Part shown: positions 45,317-54,747 of the stretch, piece by piece
Position numbering within the stretch: the stretch's first letter is position 1
Layout of the letters: each line of letters begins with the position of its first letter
NCBI RefSeq assembly: GCF_009765995.1
Contig: NZ_LMUI01000008.1
Coordinates: forward strand, 131,292-195,291
Length of the DNA stretch: 64,000 nucleotides
DNA from: Methylocapsa sp. S129
GTDB taxonomy: Bacteria; Pseudomonadota; Alphaproteobacteria; Rhizobiales; Beijerinckiaceae
Direction: 5' to 3'
Made by a program: the position numbers and the translations under genes
Notes under the pieces: model-generated
Told to the model about the DNA's origin: nothing
The model's input: only the letters and a program-made list of their open reading frames with translations
Databases searched by the model: none

Positions 45317-46114
45317 TCAGCCCCGCGGCGCGAGCCGTCCGCGAAAGCGGAATTCCGGCGCGCGCTTGGCCCGGGACGCGGATCGCGCCTCGGCAAAGTC
45401 CTCGCCCGCCGCAGCGCGTTCCACCAAGGCTCGGAAGGCCGGGCTTTCCTGGTCGAGACCGCCGGCGATTGCATCGATCGCCATTTTTCCGCCCCGGACC
45501 GAATATTGGCTCAAGCTGGCAAGTTCGCGCGCGTAAGCCAAGACCGTCGCCTCCAGTCGCGACGGCTCGACCAGGCGATCGATCAACCCCATCGTCAAAG
45601 CCTCGGCGCATTCGACCCGCCGCGCGCTGAACAAAAGATCCTTCGCGCGCGCCGGGCCGATCGTCTGAACCAGCCGGCGCGTCTCGACAAAACCGTAGAG
45701 GAGGCCATGCTTGGCGGGCGGAATCGCCAGAAAAGCGTCGTCGGCGCAGAAGCGCAAATCGCAGCACAGCGCCAACGCCATGCCGCCGCCAATGGCGCTG
45801 CCTCTGACGGCGGCGATCGTTGGGCGATCGAGCGCAACAAGGGCGTTGAGACTATCCTGAATCGCCTGATTGTAATCATGCGTCGCCTCGGCGTCGCGAA
45901 AGACGGTCTCGAACTCGCTGAGATCGGCGCCGGCGCAAAAATGCCCCTCGGACCCCTCCACGATGACGACCAGAGCCTCGCTCGCCGAGGCGATGTGCGC
46001 GCATAGAGCGGGCAAGGCGCGCCACATCGCGCGCGACATGGCGTTGCGTCGATCGGGCCGATGCAGCCGAATGCGCGCAATAGGCGGTTCGAGAACAAGG
46101 GAAATTTCGTTCAT
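45317..46114 (-). CDS. Crotonase-family protein with altered active site
   Basis: This 265-aa protein has the CoA-binding/oxyanion segments HFCAGADLSEF and GSAIGGGMALAL. By alignment to crotonase, the first catalytic glutamate is Ala (PPAKHGLL) and the second is Asp (AKDLLF). It is therefore unlikely to be a classical enoyl-CoA hydratase; isomerase, decarboxylase or thioesterase activities exist in the fold. It converges with the PaaI-type thioesterase and is not clearly in an operon. Confidence 0.83.
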   Translation of the reverse strand: MNEISLVLEPPIARIRLHRPDRRNAMSRAMWRALPALCAHIASASEALVVIVEGSEGHFCAGADLSEFETVFRDAEATHDYNQAIQDSLNALVALDRPTIAAVRGSAIGGGMALALCCDLRFCADDAFLAIPPAKHGLLYGFVETRRLVQTIGPARAKDLLFSARRVECAEALTMGLIDRLVEPSRLEATVLAYARELASLSQYSVRGGKMAIDAIAGGLDQESPAFRALVERAAAGEDFAEARSASRAKRAPEFRFRGRLAPRG

Positions 46115-46280
46115 GCGTTCGCCGCTGGATGCCTGGAGCCTTGCATGAAGCTTTGGCCCAAACGACGCGCCTGCGCAAACGGCTGGATTGGCGTGCGCCG
46201 CGCGAAGCAGTTTCGCCCATATTTGGAAGGAAGCGCCGGGCGCGTTACGCTTATATCGACGCCACTCGGGGAACCCATCG

Positions 46281-47699
46281 ATGACCGAAGAAGCCTATCC
46301 GCGCGACCTTGCCGGCTATGGACGCACGCCGCCTTTCGCCGATTGGCCCCGTGGCGCGCGCATCGCCGTGCAATTCGTCATCAATTACGAAGAGGGCGGC
46401 GAAAACAACATTCTTCATGGCGACGCCGCCTCCGAGGCCTTCCTCTCGGAAATCGTCGGCGCGGCGCCGTGGGTCGGCCAGCGCCATATGAACATGGAAT
46501 CGATTTACGAATATGGCTCGCGCGCCGGCTTCTGGCGTCTGCATCGGATGTTCACCGAGCGCGCGATGCCGGTGACGGTCTATGCCGTCGCGACGGCGAT
46601 GAAGCGGAATCCGGAGCCGGTCGCCGCGATGAACGAGGCCGGCTGGGAAATCGCCACCCATGGCTATAAATGGATCGATTATCGCGACGTGCCGCTCGAA
46701 GTCGAAGCCAGGCACATTGCCGAGGCCGTAGAGATTCACACGGCGATCGCCGGCGCGCGCCCGCTCGGCTTCTATCAAGGCCGTTCCTCGATCAACACGG
46801 TCCGGCTCGGCATGGCGGAGGGCGGCTTCCTTTATTGCGCCGATTCCTATGCCGACGATCTGCCGTATTGGATCGAAGGGCCCAAGGGCCCCCAACTCAT
46901 CGTCCCGTATACGCTCGATTCCAACGACATGCGTTTTGCCGCCGCGCAGGGGTTCAATTCGGGCGACCAATTCTACGCCTATCTCAAGGATTCCTTCGAC
47001 ACGCTCTATGCGGAAGGCGGGACCGCGCCCAAAATGCTCTCGATCGGCCTTCATTGCCGGCTGGTTGGGCGCCCGGGACGAGCCGCTTCGCTGGCGCGCT
47101 TTCTCGATTATGTCAGCGGGCATGACCAGGTTTGGGTCGCCACCCGGCTCGATATTGCGCGCCATTGGATCCGCAAACATCCCCCCAAAGGCGGCTGGAA
47201 GCCCTCGCGCATCAGCCGCACGCTGTTCGTCGAGCGCTTCGGCGGCGTCTATGAGCACTCGCCCTGGGTCGCCGAAGCCGCTTTCGACGCGGGGCTTGGC
47301 GCGGATGCGGACACCTCCGCCGGTCTGGCCTCGGCGATGGCGCGCGCGATGCTGGCGGGCGGCGACGTCGCCAAACGCGCCCTTATCGACGCGCATCCCG
47401 ATCTTGCCGGCAAACTCGCTCTGGCCAAGAGCCTGACGGCGGAATCGACAGGCGAGCAGGCCGGCGCCGGGCTCGATCGATTGACCAGCGACGAACTCGC
47501 CAGATTCACTGTGCTCAACGATTCCTACCGCGCCCGGTTTGGCTTTCCCTTCATCATGGCGGTCAAGGGCAAGACGAAGAGCGATATTCTCGCCGCCTTC
47601 GAACAGCGGCTCAAAAACGAGAAGCCAACCGAGTTTGAAACGGCGCTGGCCGAGATCAACAAAATCGCCGCGCTTCGGCTGAAGGATATTTTGCCGTGA
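46281..47699 (+). CDS. Bifunctional allantoinase (PuuE) - OHCU decarboxylase (UraD) fusion
   Basis: This 472-aa protein starts at ATG 46281. Residues about 1-300 are a polysaccharide-deacetylase-fold allantoinase (RIAVQFVINYEEGGENN, ATHGYKWIDY, GFYQGRSSINT), opening the allantoin ring. Residues about 315-472 resemble 2-oxo-4-hydroxy-4-carboxy-5-ureidoimidazoline decarboxylase (HPDLAGKLALA, FGFPFIMAVKGK), which acts one step earlier in urate breakdown. One polypeptide thus holds two consecutive reactions. Its stop overlaps the start of the guanine deaminase gene, giving a purine-catabolic operon. Confidence 0.9.
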   Translation: MTEEAYPRDLAGYGRTPPFADWPRGARIAVQFVINYEEGGENNILHGDAASEAFLSEIVGAAPWVGQRHMNMESIYEYGSRAGFWRLHRMFTERAMPVTVYAVATAMKRNPEPVAAMNEAGWEIATHGYKWIDYRDVPLEVEARHIAEAVEIHTAIAGARPLGFYQGRSSINTVRLGMAEGGFLYCADSYADDLPYWIEGPKGPQLIVPYTLDSNDMRFAAAQGFNSGDQFYAYLKDSFDTLYAEGGTAPKMLSIGLHCRLVGRPGRAASLARFLDYVSGHDQVWVATRLDIARHWIRKHPPKGGWKPSRISRTLFVERFGGVYEHSPWVAEAAFDAGLGADADTSAGLASAMARAMLAGGDVAKRALIDAHPDLAGKLALAKSLTAESTGEQAGAGLDRLTSDELARFTVLNDSYRARFGFPFIMAVKGKTKSDILAAFEQRLKNEKPTEFETALAEINKIAALRLKDILP

Positions 47700-49012
47700 A
47701 CGATGTTTTGGCGGCGCGGATCATCCGCGGCCGCATCCTCAGCTTTGACGACGAGCCCCGCCTTGCCGGCGCCGGCGCGCTGAAAATGATCGAAGACGGC
47801 GCCGTGCTTGTCGAAGACGGACGCATCGCGGCGGTCGGCGAAGTGGGGGCGATCCGTGCGCGCGCGCCGCGCGCCGCAATCGACGACCATGCGGGCAAAC
47901 TCGTCATGCCCGGTTTCATCGACACGCATATCCACTATTCCCAGACCCGCGTCATCGCCTCTTACGGCGCGCAGCTCCTCGAATGGTTGCAGAAATATAC
48001 GTTTGTCGAGGAGCAGAAGCTGCGCGATCGCGATCATGCCGATATTGTCGCGCGTTTTTTCCTCGACGAAATGTTTCGTCAGGGCACGACGACGGCGATG
48101 GTCTATTGTACCGTCCATCCCGAATCCGTCGACGTATTCTTCGACGAAAGCCTGAAGCGCGGCGCCCGCATGATCGCGGGCAAGGTGATGATGGACCGCA
48201 ATGCGCCCGAGGGCCTGACCGACGATCCCCAGCGCGGCTATGACGAAAGCAAGGCGCTGATCGCGCGCTGGAGCGGGCGCGGCCGGCTCGACTATGCGGT
48301 CACGCCGCGCTTCGCCATTACTTCGACCGAAGCGCAGCTTGAAGCGTCCGGCGCGCTGCTGCGCGAAAGTCCCGGCGCCTATATGCAAACGCATCTCGAT
48401 GAAAATCGCGCCGAGATCGCTTTCGTCAAAGAGCTGTTCCCGTGGGCGAAAACTTATCTTGAAGTCTACGAGCGCTACGGCCTGCTCGGCCCGCGTTCGG
48501 TTTTCGGCCATTGCGTTCATCTCGAACAATCGGAGGTCGCGGCGCTGGCGGCGAGCCGCTCGGTCGCCGCGTTCTGCCCGACCTCTAATCTCTTCCTCGG
48601 CTCCGGTCTGTTCGATATGAAGCGGCTTCACGATCACGAGGTGCGCGTTTCGCTCGCCACCGATGTCGGCGGCGGCACCAGCTATTCCATGCTGCAAACC
48701 GCCAACGAGGCCTATAAAGTGCTGCAGATGGGCGGCCAGTCCTGGCCGGCGCTGCAAGCTTTCTATCAGATGACGCTGGGCAATTCCCGGGCGCTTGGGC
48801 TGCAGGATCGCATTGGCGCGATACGCGAAGGGCTTGAGGCCGATATCATCGTGCTCGATTCGCGCGCCACGCCCGCGATGGCGCATCGGATGGAAAGCGT
48901 CGAGGGCGACATCGCCGAGGAATTGTTCATCCTGATGATGATGGGCGACGATCGCGCGGTTCAAGAAACCTATGTGGCGGGGCGGCCGGTCAAGAGCGGA
49001 CTCGCGAAATAG
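47696..49012 (+). CDS. guaD: Guanine deaminase
   Basis: This 438-aa amidohydrolase starts at GTG 47696, overlapping the allantoinase stop (GTGA). It has the zinc motif PGFIDTHIHYSQ, further ligands in THLDENRAE and FGHCVHLEQ, and the catalytic Asp in LATDVGGGTSYSM. It converts guanine to xanthine. With the upstream fusion it covers entry and late steps of purine breakdown. Xanthine dehydrogenase and urate oxidase are not in the window. Confidence 0.92.
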   Translation: MNDVLAARIIRGRILSFDDEPRLAGAGALKMIEDGAVLVEDGRIAAVGEVGAIRARAPRAAIDDHAGKLVMPGFIDTHIHYSQTRVIASYGAQLLEWLQKYTFVEEQKLRDRDHADIVARFFLDEMFRQGTTTAMVYCTVHPESVDVFFDESLKRGARMIAGKVMMDRNAPEGLTDDPQRGYDESKALIARWSGRGRLDYAVTPRFAITSTEAQLEASGALLRESPGAYMQTHLDENRAEIAFVKELFPWAKTYLEVYERYGLLGPRSVFGHCVHLEQSEVAALAASRSVAAFCPTSNLFLGSGLFDMKRLHDHEVRVSLATDVGGGTSYSMLQTANEAYKVLQMGGQSWPALQAFYQMTLGNSRALGLQDRIGAIREGLEADIIVLDSRATPAMAHRMESVEGDIAEELFILMMMGDDRAVQETYVAGRPVKSGLAK

Positions 49013-49113
49013 CGAGGCCAGACAACCCCTCATGACGTCGCGAGCAGCGCAAGCAGGGAACGAAACGTTCGCCCGCGCATTTAAGAGGCGCTCCCCTCCT
49101 GCTCGGAACATTC

Positions 49114-50232
49114 ATGAAAATCGCCCAGATTGCTCCGTTGATGGAGAGCGTTCCACCGAAGCTTTATGGGGGCACGGAGCGCGTCGTCTCTCATTTGACC
49201 GAAGAACTGGTGCGGCAGGGCCATGATGTAACGCTGTTCGCGAGCGGCGATTCCGTGACATCGGCCCGGCTCGTCGTCGGCACGGCGCAGGCGATACGGC
49301 TCAATCCCGCCATCCGGGATTACATCCCGCACTATATGATCATGCTCGATAAGTTGCGCCGTAGCGCCCATCTTTTCGACGTCCTGCATTTTCATATCGA
49401 TGCCTTCCATCTGCCTTTATTTCGCGATATCGCCGCCAAGACAGTCACCACGTTGCATGGACGCCAGGATTTGCCTGACTTGCTTCCGATGTACCGCGCC
49501 TTTCCAGAAATGCCGCTCGTGTCGATCTCAAACGCGCAGCGCCAGCCGATCGCAGACGCGAACTTCGCCAAAACGATCTATCATGGACTGCCGCTCGATC
49601 TGCTGCGCCCCAATTACGAGCCCCGCGGCGGCTACCTCGCCTTTCTCGGCCGCATTTCGCACGAAAAGCGACCCGATCGCGCCATCGCCATCGCCAATGC
49701 TTTGGGGCTTCGATTGAAGATCGCCGCCAAGGTCGACAAAGCGGACGAAGATTATTTCCGCGAGGTGATCGCCCCGATGCTCGATCGGCCGGGTGTGGAA
49801 TTTATCGGCGAGATCAATGATCGCGACAAGATAAAATTCCTCGGCGATGCGCTTGCCCTGCTGTTTCCGATCGATTGGCCCGAGCCCTTCGGGCTCGTCA
49901 TGATCGAAGCGATGGCGTGCGGAACACCGGTGCTTGGCTTCCGCTGCGGGTCGACGCCCGAAATTATCGACGAACGCATCACCGGACGTGTGGTTGGATC
50001 GGTCGACGAGGCGGTTCGCATATTGCCCGCGGTGATCCGTCTCGACCGGCGCGCGGTGCGGCGGCGATTTGAGGAACGTTTTTCGGCGTCGCGCATGGCG
50101 GCCGACTATCTCAACGTCTATCGCGGCGCGACCCGAAGCGCCAAACACGGTCTCGTTCAAGGCGATCAGGCGCTCGGCCCCAATGTCATCCCCCTCCCCG
50201 TAAAAAGCGGCGTCCTGCATCATGCAAGCTGA
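49114..50232 (+). CDS. Glycosyltransferase family 4 protein
   Basis: This 372-aa GT-B glycosyltransferase has an N-terminal domain starting MKIAQIAPLMESVPPKLYGG and the donor-site EX7E region PEPFGLVMIEAMACG in the C-terminal half. It overlaps the debranching-enzyme gene by 11 bp, so the two are coupled. Together with the glucosidase at 54748 it suggests synthesis and trimming of a glucose-containing oligosaccharide or compatible solute. Acceptor and donor are not known. Confidence 0.88.
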   Translation: MKIAQIAPLMESVPPKLYGGTERVVSHLTEELVRQGHDVTLFASGDSVTSARLVVGTAQAIRLNPAIRDYIPHYMIMLDKLRRSAHLFDVLHFHIDAFHLPLFRDIAAKTVTTLHGRQDLPDLLPMYRAFPEMPLVSISNAQRQPIADANFAKTIYHGLPLDLLRPNYEPRGGYLAFLGRISHEKRPDRAIAIANALGLRLKIAAKVDKADEDYFREVIAPMLDRPGVEFIGEINDRDKIKFLGDALALLFPIDWPEPFGLVMIEAMACGTPVLGFRCGSTPEIIDERITGRVVGSVDEAVRILPAVIRLDRRAVRRRFEERFSASRMAADYLNVYRGATRSAKHGLVQGDQALGPNVIPLPVKSGVLHHAS

Positions 50233-52438
50233 GGCCAAGCCTCGAAAAACAGACAGCGGCGCCCGCACGCTCGACACGATCGCGGAAGCGCCGTTTTACA
50301 TCCCCTCCACCGGCCCTTCGGCGCGGCCGCGCCGCACGCTCAAACATGGAGACACTTTCGCGGTCTTCGACAGTCACGGCGATATGGGCGCCTCGGCCGG
50401 CGGTCCCGATGGTCTGTTCGATCACGATACGCGCTTTCTCTCGCGGTTCGAACTCCTGATCGACGGGATGCAGCCGCTGCTGCTCGGCTCAAGCGTTCGC
50501 GACGACAATCTCACGCTGACCGCCGATCTCACCAATCCCGATGTTTTCTACGAAGTGCGCATTATTCTGCCGCGCGATACGCTTCATATCGTGCGCACCG
50601 CCTACCTCTGGAAAGGCGTCGCGCACCAGCGCATCGCGGTGGGCAATCATGGCGAGACGCCTGTCGCCTTCACGCTATCCCTGTCGTTCGGCAATGACTT
50701 CGCCGACCTGTTCGAGGTGCGCGGCCAGCAGCGTCAGCGGCGGGGCCAATTGCGTGAACTGACGCCCGGCGTCGGCGAAGTCTCGTTCATCTATCAAGGT
50801 CTCGATGGCGTGACGCGGCGCACGGAAATGCGTTTCGACCCGGCGCCGACCGAACTGATCGCCAGCGCCGCGACCTATAGTCTGAAGCTGGCGGCGGGCG
50901 AGTCGCTCTACATATATTTCTCCGCCGAGTGCCACGGCTTGCATCCTCCCCGCCGGATGACCTTCTTTAAAGGTCTCATCGCCGCCAATCGCGACCAGCG
51001 ATTCGCGTCCCGGCATGCCGGCGCCGTCGAGACGTCGAATGCGGTGCTCAATGAGGCTTTGTGCCGCGCCATGGCCGACCTGCGCATGCTGATCACGGAA
51101 ACCCCGGAAGGCGCCTATCCCTATGCGGGCATCCCCTGGTACTCCACGACCTTCGGCCGCGACGGGCTGCTGACCGCTTTGCAAATGCTGTGGTGCGATC
51201 CCACGATCGCCAAAGGCGTGCTCAAGCGGCTGGCAGCGTTCCAGGCGACCGCGGTCGACGCGGCCGCCGACGCTGAGCCGGGCAAAATCGTGCACGAAAT
51301 GCGTGGTGGCGAAATGGCGGCGCTGAAGGAAGTGCCGTTTGGCCTCTATTACGGTTCGGTCGATGCGACGCCGCTGTTCGTGATCCTGCTTGGCCTTTAC
51401 GTCGAACGCACGGGCGACGAAGCGACATTGCGCGAATTATGGCCGGCGGTCGAAAGGGCGCTGCACTGGATGGATTCGTCGGGCGACCGCGATGGCGACG
51501 GTTTTCTCGAATATAGCGGCGCCGGCGCCGAAGGCCTGCAACAGGGGTTGCGCAATCAGGGGTGGAAAGACTCGTTCGACGCCGTATTCCATGCCGATGG
51601 CGAACTGGCGCGTGGCCCGATCGCGCTCTGCGAAGTGCAGGGCTACGCCTACGCCGCCAGGAAACTGGCCGCCCAATGCGCGCGCCGTCTGGGCCGCGGC
51701 GATATGGCTGAAGAGCTCGAGGGCGCCGCCGATCGTCTGGCCGAGCGCTTCGAGGACGCGTTCTGGTGCGAGGACCTCGGCCTCTATGCGATCGCGCTCG
51801 ATGGCCAGAAGAAACCATGCCGCGTGCGTTCTTCAAACGCCGGTCATCTCCTATGGACGGGCGTTGCGCGCCCGGATCGGGCTCGCCGCGTCGCCGACGC
51901 GATGATTTCGCCCGACTTTTTTTCCGGCTGGGGCGTTCGTACGATCGCCAAAGGGGAGCCGCGCTACAACCCGATGTCCTATCACGACGGCTCGATTTGG
52001 CCGCATGACAATGCGCTCATCGCGCTGGGCCTTTCGCGCTATGGGTTCAAAGAGCATGCGGACAAGATATTCGAAGCGGCGTTCGCCGCCGCCAGCTACA
52101 TGGATCTGCGGCGGCTGCCGGAGCTCTATTGCGGCTTTCGCAGACGACGCGGCGCCGGCCCCACGCTTTATCCGGTGGCTTGTTCCCCGCAGGCCTGGGC
52201 GAGCGGCGCGCTGTTCCTGATGCTTCAGGCGACGCTTGGCCTCGAATTCGCGCCGGACGCAAGCGAGATCCGATTCAGGAATCCGCGGCTGCCCGCTTCC
52301 TTCGATCGGGTCATATTGCGTCAACTCGGCATGAGCGGCGCAAGCGTCGATATCGAACTCAGACGCTCGGGAGGGCATGTATCGATGCGGGTGTTGCGCA
52401 ACAGCGGCGCGGTTCAGGTCTCGATGATCGTCGGCTAA
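50222..52438 (+). CDS. Amylo-alpha-1,6-glucosidase-like (glycogen debranching) protein
   Basis: This 738-aa protein has an N-terminal debranching-enzyme domain (residues about 35-240, DGLFDHDTRFLSRFELLIDG) and a C-terminal (alpha/alpha)6 barrel with GIPWYSTTFGRDGLLTALQM and SYHDGSIWPHDNALI, the latter typical of GH15/GH133-like active sites. There is no signal peptide, so it is cytoplasmic. It is coupled to the GT4 gene and its stop overlaps the convergent histidine kinase gene by four bases. Confidence 0.88.
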   Translation: MQAEAKPRKTDSGARTLDTIAEAPFYIPSTGPSARPRRTLKHGDTFAVFDSHGDMGASAGGPDGLFDHDTRFLSRFELLIDGMQPLLLGSSVRDDNLTLTADLTNPDVFYEVRIILPRDTLHIVRTAYLWKGVAHQRIAVGNHGETPVAFTLSLSFGNDFADLFEVRGQQRQRRGQLRELTPGVGEVSFIYQGLDGVTRRTEMRFDPAPTELIASAATYSLKLAAGESLYIYFSAECHGLHPPRRMTFFKGLIAANRDQRFASRHAGAVETSNAVLNEALCRAMADLRMLITETPEGAYPYAGIPWYSTTFGRDGLLTALQMLWCDPTIAKGVLKRLAAFQATAVDAAADAEPGKIVHEMRGGEMAALKEVPFGLYYGSVDATPLFVILLGLYVERTGDEATLRELWPAVERALHWMDSSGDRDGDGFLEYSGAGAEGLQQGLRNQGWKDSFDAVFHADGELARGPIALCEVQGYAYAARKLAAQCARRLGRGDMAEELEGAADRLAERFEDAFWCEDLGLYAIALDGQKKPCRVRSSNAGHLLWTGVARPDRARRVADAMISPDFFSGWGVRTIAKGEPRYNPMSYHDGSIWPHDNALIALGLSRYGFKEHADKIFEAAFAAASYMDLRRLPELYCGFRRRRGAGPTLYPVACSPQAWASGALFLMLQATLGLEFAPDASEIRFRNPRLPASFDRVILRQLGMSGASVDIELRRSGGHVSMRVLRNSGAVQVSMIVG

Positions 52439-54591
52439 ACCGGACGCCTGTTCGCAGCCTTGTGCAACGCGCGCGACAATTGCTCGACCGAATAAGGCTT
52501 GTGCAGAAGCTCGAACCCGTCAGCGCCGTTGCGCGCCAACGCATGGCTGTAGCCGCTTGTCAGCACGACGGGCAGATCGGCATAGCGTCGACGAATTTCC
52601 CGACCGAGTTCGACGCCATTCATGCCCGGCATCACGACGTCGGAAAACACGACGTCGAAACGTTCCGCGTTCTTGGCCAGTTCGGCAAGCGCCTCCTCGG
52701 CATTGGCGGTCCGGACGCTGGAATAGCCAAGTTCCGTCAAGGTCTGGGCGGCGAGGGCGCCGACATCCGCATTGTCCTCGACCACGAGCACGCAGGCGTC
52801 ATGACCGTCGGCCGGCGGCGATTCGCGAGTCGCTTCGTCCGGGCGGCTGTCGGCCGCCGCCCTCGGAAGATAGAGCGTGAAGGTGGCCCCCCGACCGACC
52901 TCGCTTTCCACCGTAACCTCGCCCCCCGATTGCTTGGCGAACCCAAACACCTGCGAAAGGCCCAACCCCGTGCCGTGGCCAATTCCCTTGGTCGTGAAGA
53001 ACGGTTCGAATATCTGCTCCAGTTTGTCCGAGGCGACGCCGGCCCCGGTGTCGCTCATCGCCACGGCGATATAATCGCCCGGCGCGGCTGGCCGGGACCG
53101 CAGGGCGGGAATCTCGCTGACCGCCTTTACCGTAATGGTCAGGCGTCCTTCGCCGTTCATGGCGTCGCGCGCATTGACCGCCACATTGACAATGGACGTA
53201 TCGAACTGACTGGGGTCCGCGTTGATGTAGAGCGGCTCGTCGGGAAGATGAGTTTCAATCGCAATGCGCGATCCCGTTAGCGCGCGAACCATTTCGATAA
53301 TTTTCGTGACATTGTCGACAATGTTGAACGCTTCGGGCTTGAGCGCCTGCCGGCGCGCGAAGGCAAGCAACTGGCCTGTGAGCTTGGTTGCGCGGGTCGT
53401 CGTGTCCGAAATGGCGTCGAGGTAGCGGCGGCGGCGGTCATCGGCGAGATCCGGGCGTCGGAGCAAGTCGATCGAGGACCGGATGACGGTCAGCAGATTA
53501 TTGAAATCATGGGCGATGCCGCCGGTGAGCTGCCCGACCGCCTCCATCTTCTGGGCCTGGCGAAGCTGGTCCTCGGCCAATTCTCGCCGGGCCATCTCCT
53601 CGCGGACCTGGGCCAGGGCTTCCTGTTCGCGCCGCGCGCCGCGAAGCGTGGCGAGCGTCACCAGGAAGAGGGCTAGCGCGCCGGCTACGCCCACCGCGAG
53701 ATAGGCGAACATGCCGTGCAGCCATTCGCTCGTCACGGCGCCGAATGAACGCCCCGCGACGATATAGATCGGATGTCCGGGAACCTTTCGAAATGCGTAC
53801 AAACGTTCGGGGGCGTCGCTGTCGATCACGGACCGGTTCACATACGCCCCGCCATTGGGATCCGTGTGAATCGCAGCGAAGAAAGGATTGGAGGAGGAAA
53901 TCGGCGCCGGATTGCCTTCGAAGGCGGGATAGCGCACGAGAATCTGCCCGTCGTCACGGATCATCGTCACGACGCGGCCGTCGAGGCCTTCGCCGACTTC
54001 CCGGACGAGCGTGTCGTAAAATCGCATGAAGAAGCTTGGCGAGATCGCGATGTCCACGACCCCGGCCACGGCGCCGTCGGGGCCCCGTCGGGCTTGGCCC
54101 CAACCGAAAAATGTCTTGCCGTTGATGCGGCTCGTCTGGAGCTTGCTGATGTAGGTGACGGCGCCGCCTTTCGTCAAAGCGCCGAAATAATCCCGGTCCG
54201 AAAAATCCTCTGAGGAAGCGACCGGAAAGGCGGCGGTGGCGACAAGAGGGCGAGCGTCGCGATCGAGGACGATAAGGGACTGAATTTGTGGAAGGTCGCG
54301 AATGATCTCGACAAATTTATTATGGAGCGATTCCTCGGACGCGGTAATGGCCTTGTCGTCAAGCCTGTCAAGGAGCCCTTGTACGCGATCGGACACCAAT
54401 GCGAAGCTATCGAAGACTTTTGAGGCATGTTCGCGTGCAACTTCGCTGGTGCGAATGATCTCATGCTTCGCATCCACGAAAGCGGCCTGATAGGTCAGCC
54501 AGGCCACCGCGGCGAGAAGGATCGCCGGGCCGGCGATCGAGGCGACAAGGAGGAAACGCAGCAGCTCTATCGTGCGCAGCTTCCCCGGCAT
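52435..54591 (-). CDS. Membrane hybrid histidine kinase with periplasmic Cache-type sensor and receiver
   Basis: This 718-aa protein starts at ATG 54591. Two membrane segments ([20 protein letters not shown] near residue 12 and [20 protein letters not shown] near 290) flank a periplasmic double-Cache-like sensor. HisKA with [11 protein letters not shown], HATPase ([31 protein letters not shown]) and a receiver (phospho-acceptor in VFSDVVMPG) follow. It sits inside the glycan cluster, divergent from the glucosidase gene, so control of that cluster is a fair guess. No response regulator with an output domain is adjacent. Confidence 0.9.
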   Translation of the reverse strand: MPGKLRTIELLRFLLVASIAGPAILLAAVAWLTYQAAFVDAKHEIIRTSEVAREHASKVFDSFALVSDRVQGLLDRLDDKAITASEESLHNKFVEIIRDLPQIQSLIVLDRDARPLVATAAFPVASSEDFSDRDYFGALTKGGAVTYISKLQTSRINGKTFFGWGQARRGPDGAVAGVVDIAISPSFFMRFYDTLVREVGEGLDGRVVTMIRDDGQILVRYPAFEGNPAPISSSNPFFAAIHTDPNGGAYVNRSVIDSDAPERLYAFRKVPGHPIYIVAGRSFGAVTSEWLHGMFAYLAVGVAGALALFLVTLATLRGARREQEALAQVREEMARRELAEDQLRQAQKMEAVGQLTGGIAHDFNNLLTVIRSSIDLLRRPDLADDRRRRYLDAISDTTTRATKLTGQLLAFARRQALKPEAFNIVDNVTKIIEMVRALTGSRIAIETHLPDEPLYINADPSQFDTSIVNVAVNARDAMNGEGRLTITVKAVSEIPALRSRPAAPGDYIAVAMSDTGAGVASDKLEQIFEPFFTTKGIGHGTGLGLSQVFGFAKQSGGEVTVESEVGRGATFTLYLPRAAADSRPDEATRESPPADGHDACVLVVEDNADVGALAAQTLTELGYSSVRTANAEEALAELAKNAERFDVVFSDVVMPGMNGVELGREIRRRYADLPVVLTSGYSHALARNGADGFELLHKPYSVEQLSRALHKAANRRPV

Positions 54592-54747
54592 CCGATTGAC
54601 CCTTGCTGTGAGCTTTGACGCCTGCAAGATATGCCCCAAGCCGAGGCTTATCGCAACGAATGCGCAATGCGAGGGCGCTATCGGATTTGATGCGGACTTC
54701 GGATCGCGGCGGATTATACTGGCCGCCCCGCGTGGAGGCGTCGACTT

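Noticed and set aside
47525-49111. 528-codon minus-strand frame
   Set aside because: It is antisense to the guanine deaminase, which has full zinc motifs and a coupled start.
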